DNA from: Clostridia bacterium
GTDB lineage: Bacteria > Bacillota > Clostridia > Oscillospirales > QAMX01
Length of the DNA: 8,597 nucleotides
Direction of reading: 5' to 3'
Assembly (NCBI GenBank): GCA_024404415.1
Contig: JAKSPX010000048.1
Coordinates: 1 to 8,597 of the forward strand
The position numbers and the translations under genes are program-made. The notes under the pieces are model-generated. The model saw only the letters and a list, made by a program, of their open reading frames with translations. It was not told the DNA's origin and did no database searches. Positions 5,711 to 8,597 of this stretch are shown here, piece after piece (position 1 is the first letter of the stretch; each line of letters opens with the position of its first letter).

Positions 5711-8374
5711 ATGCAGAAATGGATCGACGCCGCCGACTTTTCGCCGCGCGGCGAATGGAAGCTTGACACCCAGTTCACCCACCTGATGGGCTCGCCCTAC
5801 CTCCTCGCCTGCCATGAGCCGGGAAGGCCCTGCGCCGACGCGACGGCGCGGTTTTGCTGGAACGGCGGAAAGGCGCGGTTATGGGTGCGGACGCGCAACT
5901 GGTATCACCCCGATTCCCCCGGTCAGTTCTCGCTTTTCGTCAACGGAAAGGAAAGCCGTGTGCTCGGGACTATGCCGACCCACGACTGGTATTGGGAGAT
6001 CGCCGGGGATCTTGACCTGAAAAATGGGGAAAACGAGGTCATTCTTCACGATTTGACCGGCTATTTCGGCCGTTTGGCCGCCATTTTCATCACCGACGAC
6101 ATGGATCTCGTCCCGCCGCGCCCGGTTAGTGAATACAAGGCCTTCCGCGCCGCCGCCACGGGAGTCGATCTCACTCCGCGCGAGATCGGTGAATTCGACG
6201 TGATCGTGGCCGGGGCAGGCCCCGGCGGCGTTCCCGCAGCCGTCTCCGCCGCCAGAAACGGCGCGAAGGTGCTGCTTATCAGTGGCCGCCCGGTCATCGG
6301 CGGCAACGCCTCCTCCGAGGCGGGCGTCGGCTTCAACGGTGCTTCCGCAAGGCAGTATAACGCCCGCGAAGGCGGCATCGCCGAGGAAATCGTGCGCACC
6401 AACGCCTACAAGAGAAAAAACTGGCAGAAGGTGCTGGAAGAGCTCTGCGCTCACGAATCAAACCTCACGGTGATCACCGGGTGGTTCGTCTCCGGCGCGG
6501 AGGCTGAAAACGGGCGCATCACGAGCCTTACCGCCGAAAATATCTTTGATAATTCCCGCATCTGCGCCAAGGCCGCCCAGTTCATCGACTGCACCGGCGA
6601 CGCATGGCTCGGCTACTTCGCGGGCGCGAAATACCGCATCGGCCGCGAAGCCTACTGGCAGTACGGGGAGCCCTTCGCCCCCGCCGAAGCCGACACCCTC
6701 ACCATGTCCGGCTGCACCATGTCCGGCTATGGCGACCCCTCCATCCCCCCGATGTACGAAAAGACCGACGCTCCCGTCGCCTACGAGGCCCCTTCGTGGG
6801 TGCCGCGCTTCCCGGCGGGCAAAGCCTGCGGCCGCAACATCGAGCGCGTCGGTTTTGCGTGGTGGGTAGAAGCCCCCAACAATTTTGACGACATCTACGA
6901 CGCGGAAATGGTGCGCGACGAGCTTTTCCGCATCCAGCTCGGCCACTACAACTACCTCAAAAACCTCTGGGACGACAAAGAAAAGGCCAAAAACTACCGT
7001 CTGGCCTTCCTCCCCTATTATGACGCCAAGCGCGAATCCCGCCGCCTCGTCGGCGACTACGTTCTGACGCAGAATGACTGCATGGAGGGCCGCGATTTTT
7101 CCGACACGGTCTCCCACACCGGCTGGCCCATCGACCTCCACAACCCCAAGGGCCTCTATTCCGGCGAGGAGGGCCCCTTCTTCTCCAACACCCATGTGCC
7201 GCTGGTGAAGGTGCCCTTCCGCGCGCTCTATTCGGCCAACATCAAAAACCTGCTCTTCGCCGGCCGCCTTGCGAGCGTCAGTCACGTGGCGCTCGGCACC
7301 GCCCGCGTGGAAAACACCATCGCCTGCATGGGGCAGGCTGTTGGCACCGCCGCCGCCATGTGTTCCAAACTCGGCGTCGACCCGCGCGCCCTCGGCGAAG
7401 ACCATCTGGAAGCCTTCCGCAACCAGCTTCTGAAGGACGACCAGTTCATTCCGGGGCTTCAGAGCACCGATTCTTCCGATCTTGCCCGTTCCGCGACCGT
7501 CACCGCCTCATCCTATAAGCCCTTTGAGGAGCTTTATGCGCACATCGGCGACGAGCGCGAGGGGTACGAGCTTATATGCGAGCGCGCGACCTTCTTCGCC
7601 CGCGGCATCCCGGACGACATCCCCTCGGTCTGGACGCTTCTGGAAAACCGCACCGAAGAAGAAAGGACCGTCACCTTTCACGTCCGCCTGCAGGCTGACC
7701 CCGACGGCTACACCACCAAAGACGACGCCGCCGTGGTGCGCGTTATCCTCCCGGCCAAGTCCAAGGCGTGGTATGAATTGCCTCTGAATCTTCACACGCC
7801 GCTCCGTTACCTCTGGATGTGGACAGAAACCTGCCCCGGCGTCTGGTGGCCGATCTGGAAGGCCTCGGCGCTTGATCACACCCGTTCCGAGCGTTCACCG
7901 GGCGAAACCCTCTTCCCCAATATGCGGAATGAGACCCACTGCGTCCTCATCGAAGCGCCGAAGATGATGTGCGCCTCCTGCCACCCCGAAAACGTCATCA
8001 ACGGTTATTCCCGCACGGTGGATGCCGAAAACCACGCGTGGGTATCCGACCCCGAAAAGGGCCTGCCCGCGCATCTTGAGCTGACCCTTCGGGAAAAGGC
8101 GGCCATCCATGAGATCCGGCTTACCTTCGATACCGACATGACCAACCCCGCCATGCTCTCGCCCTACGAACCTTTCCCGCATCAGCTCGTCAAAGCCTAT
8201 ACCTTAGAGGTCTATGACGGCGAAAAATGGCAGACGGTCGCCGGGGAAAAAGACAACTTCCTCCGCCACCGCATCCATTCCTTCCCGGAAATGCACGCCG
8301 AAAAGGTGCGCCTCACCGTCACCGATTCCGGCGATCATCAGACCGCCAGACTCTTTGAAATCAGAATCTACTGA
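5711..8374 (+). CDS. Large FAD-dependent oxidoreductase with flanking beta-sandwich domains
   Basis: This 887-residue protein has at least three parts. Residues about 40-130 look like a galactose-binding-type beta sandwich (GKARLWVRTRNW, FSLFVNGKE, NGENEVILHDLTGYFGR). Residues about 162-555 form a FAD_oxidored-type core: the dinucleotide-binding motif GAGPGG at 168-173, IGGNASSEAG at 196-205, DCTGDAWLGYFAG at 293-305, KRESRRLVGDYVLTQND starting at 440, and the C-terminal FAD segment NLLFAGRLASVSHVALGTARV at about 513-533. Residues about 590-720 form another beta-rich region. Residues about 755-887 resemble a discoidin (F5/8 type C) domain (HPENVINGYSR, HAWVSD, LTFDT, LEVYDG, RLFEIRIY). Relatives in Planctomycetes, Bacteroidetes and Clostridia are usually annotated only as FAD-dependent oxidoreductases or xanthan lyase-like proteins. 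No signal peptide is visible despite the carbohydrate-binding-like domains. It is the last gene of the operon. Oxidation of a sugar or glycoside is an inference. Confidence 0.87.
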   Translation: MQKWIDAADFSPRGEWKLDTQFTHLMGSPYLLACHEPGRPCADATARFCWNGGKARLWVRTRNWYHPDSPGQFSLFVNGKESRVLGTMPTHDWYWEIAGDLDLKNGENEVILHDLTGYFGRLAAIFITDDMDLVPPRPVSEYKAFRAAATGVDLTPREIGEFDVIVAGAGPGGVPAAVSAARNGAKVLLISGRPVIGGNASSEAGVGFNGASARQYNAREGGIAEEIVRTNAYKRKNWQKVLEELCAHESNLTVITGWFVSGAEAENGRITSLTAENIFDNSRICAKAAQFIDCTGDAWLGYFAGAKYRIGREAYWQYGEPFAPAEADTLTMSGCTMSGYGDPSIPPMYEKTDAPVAYEAPSWVPRFPAGKACGRNIERVGFAWWVEAPNNFDDIYDAEMVRDELFRIQLGHYNYLKNLWDDKEKAKNYRLAFLPYYDAKRESRRLVGDYVLTQNDCMEGRDFSDTVSHTGWPIDLHNPKGLYSGEEGPFFSNTHVPLVKVPFRALYSANIKNLLFAGRLASVSHVALGTARVENTIACMGQAVGTAAAMCSKLGVDPRALGEDHLEAFRNQLLKDDQFIPGLQSTDSSDLARSATVTASSYKPFEELYAHIGDEREGYELICERATFFARGIPDDIPSVWTLLENRTEEERTVTFHVRLQADPDGYTTKDDAAVVRVILPAKSKAWYELPLNLHTPLRYLWMWTETCPGVWWPIWKASALDHTRSERSPGETLFPNMRNETHCVLIEAPKMMCASCHPENVINGYSRTVDAENHAWVSDPEKGLPAHLELTLREKAAIHEIRLTFDTDMTNPAMLSPYEPFPHQLVKAYTLEVYDGEKWQTVAGEKDNFLRHRIHSFPEMHAEKVRLTVTDSGDHQTARLFEIRIY

Positions 8375-8393
8375 ATAAAAAAAGACGCCTCTC

Positions 8394-8421
8394 TGCGGAG
8401 TGTTCTAAAGGACACTCCGCA
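8394..8421 (+). other. Strong hairpin 20 nt after the operon's last stop codon
   Basis: TGCGGAGTGTTC (8394-8405) pairs with GGACACTCCGCA's arm (8410-8421) over 12 bp, including one G-U pair, around a TAAA loop. It sits where a terminator is expected, but the downstream sequence (ACGAAATAAATCCC) has no T-run, so it is not a classic forward intrinsic terminator. An A-run (8377-8383) lies 11 nt upstream of the stem. It could protect the transcript 3' end, act as a weak or factor-dependent terminator, or form the left edge of the repeat element that follows. Confidence 0.6.
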
Positions 8422-8584
8422 ACGAAATAAATCCCTTACGGGATTTGTGAAATATCCTTCGGATGTGGAATACGCCTATGGCGTGTGAAATGCGCGGCGG
8501 CGCGTGAGTGGATTTATTTCATTTCACATTGCGAAGTGAAACTGGAGTGGTACCATATAAGTAGAGATGCGGAGTCCCCTAAAA
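8405..8584. repeat. Imperfect terminal inverted repeats around the hairpin chain
   Basis: ACTCCGCA at 8414-8421 is the exact reverse complement of TGCGGAGT at 8568-8575, and the similarity continues outward. The left flank (from about 8403) and the reverse complement of the right flank (to about 8584) agree at 14 of 17 positions once a 2-nt insertion on the left is allowed. This encloses the whole hairpin chain and could be the ends of a miniature mobile element, or a long-range RNA pairing that competes with the local hairpin at 8394-8421. Confidence 0.4.
8424..8541 (+). repeat. Chain of small hairpins joined by GTGAAAT words, inside an 11-bp inverted repeat
   Basis: Four short hairpins follow one another: AAATCCC-TTAC-GGGATTT (8429-8446), ATCC-TTC-GGAT (8454-8464), ACGCC-TAT-GGCGT (8472-8484) and GCGC-GGCG-GCGC (8492-8503). 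The joints repeat GTGAAAT (8447-8453), GTGGAAT (8465-8471) and GTGAAAT (8485-8491). The stem sequences differ while their pairing is kept, and in the last three the flanking AT and GT extend the stem by an A-U and a U-G pair. The set is enclosed by GAAATAAATCC (8424-8434) and GGATTTATTTC (8510-8520), a perfect 11-bp inverted repeat whose left arm competes with the first hairpin. A final hairpin TTTCAC/GTGAAA (8522-8527, 8536-8541) carries the word in inverted and direct form. There is no plausible coding frame. It may be a structured RNA or a non-autonomous mobile repeat. Confidence 0.7.
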
Positions 8585-8586
8585 TC

Positions 8587-8595
8587 TGGTATAAT
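8587..8595 (+). promoter_or_regulatory. Possible extended -10 promoter for a gene beyond the window
   Basis: TGGTATAAT contains a perfect TATAAT (8590-8595) preceded by TG one base upstream, the extended -10 form. No good -35 is visible at the usual distance. Transcription would start at about 8602, outside the window, so the downstream gene cannot be confirmed. Confidence 0.4.
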
Positions 8596-8597
8596 AA

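Noticed and set aside
6458..7405. Long minus-strand frame (315 codons) inside the oxidoreductase gene
   Set aside because: Antisense shadow of the conserved FAD core; composition is Gly/Val/Ala-rich with no motif.
7967..7984. CASCH in the oxidoreductase (residues about 754-758), resembling a heme c motif
   Set aside because: The protein has no export signal, which c-type heme attachment needs. The segment is the start of the discoidin-like domain, where HPENVINGY is the recognisable part, so the match is probably chance.
8424..8541. CRISPR array
   Set aside because: The repeated word is only 7 nt, and the segments between are 11-13 nt and self-complementary. This is a hairpin chain, not repeats with unique spacers.

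Overview
The window looks like a piece of a fairly GC-rich genome from the Clostridia, perhaps an Oscillospirales/Ruminococcaceae-type gut anaerobe. The grounds are strong AGGAGG-like ribosome binding sites, sigma-A-type TTGACA/TATAAT promoters, a Gram-positive-style lipoprotein with an acidic Ser/Thr/Glu linker, and short AT-rich intergenic regions between genes with strong G/C third-position bias. The taxonomic placement is inference. No rRNA, tRNA, transposase or CRISPR array was seen.

Layout. 1-811 (minus) is the N-terminal 270 codons of an extracellular lipoprotein that runs off the left edge. Its promoter (862-891) is divergent from a promoter (940-967) that drives an AAC(3)-family N-acetyltransferase starting at TTG 993. 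That gene ends at 1781 and meets a minus-strand two-domain DhaK-DhaL ketose kinase (1829-3520) at a shared hairpin that can terminate both (1787-1814). The kinase promoter (3611-3639) overlaps a weaker forward promoter (3606-3634). The forward promoter leads into a tight three-gene operon: a cytosolic Dcr2/PAP-like metallophosphoesterase (3668-4729), a divergent nucleoside-hydrolase-fold protein (4733-5701) and an 887-residue FAD-dependent oxidoreductase flanked by beta-sandwich domains (5711-8374). Gene gaps in the operon are 3 and 9 nt, with ribosome binding sites overlapping the preceding stop regions.

The right end (8375-8597) has no gene. It holds a strong hairpin, then a chain of small hairpins joined by a repeated GTGAAAT word and enclosed by a perfect 11-bp inverted repeat. 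A possible extended -10 promoter for the next gene lies at the very edge.

Working model (inference): phosphoesterase, NH-fold hydrolase and FAD oxidoreductase form an intracellular catabolic or modification route for a phosphorylated, glycoside- or nucleoside-like compound, and the divergent DhaKL kinase may phosphorylate a short ketose released from it. No transporter or regulator is in view, so the substrate cannot be named. The least explained items are this operon and the hairpin chain at the right end.
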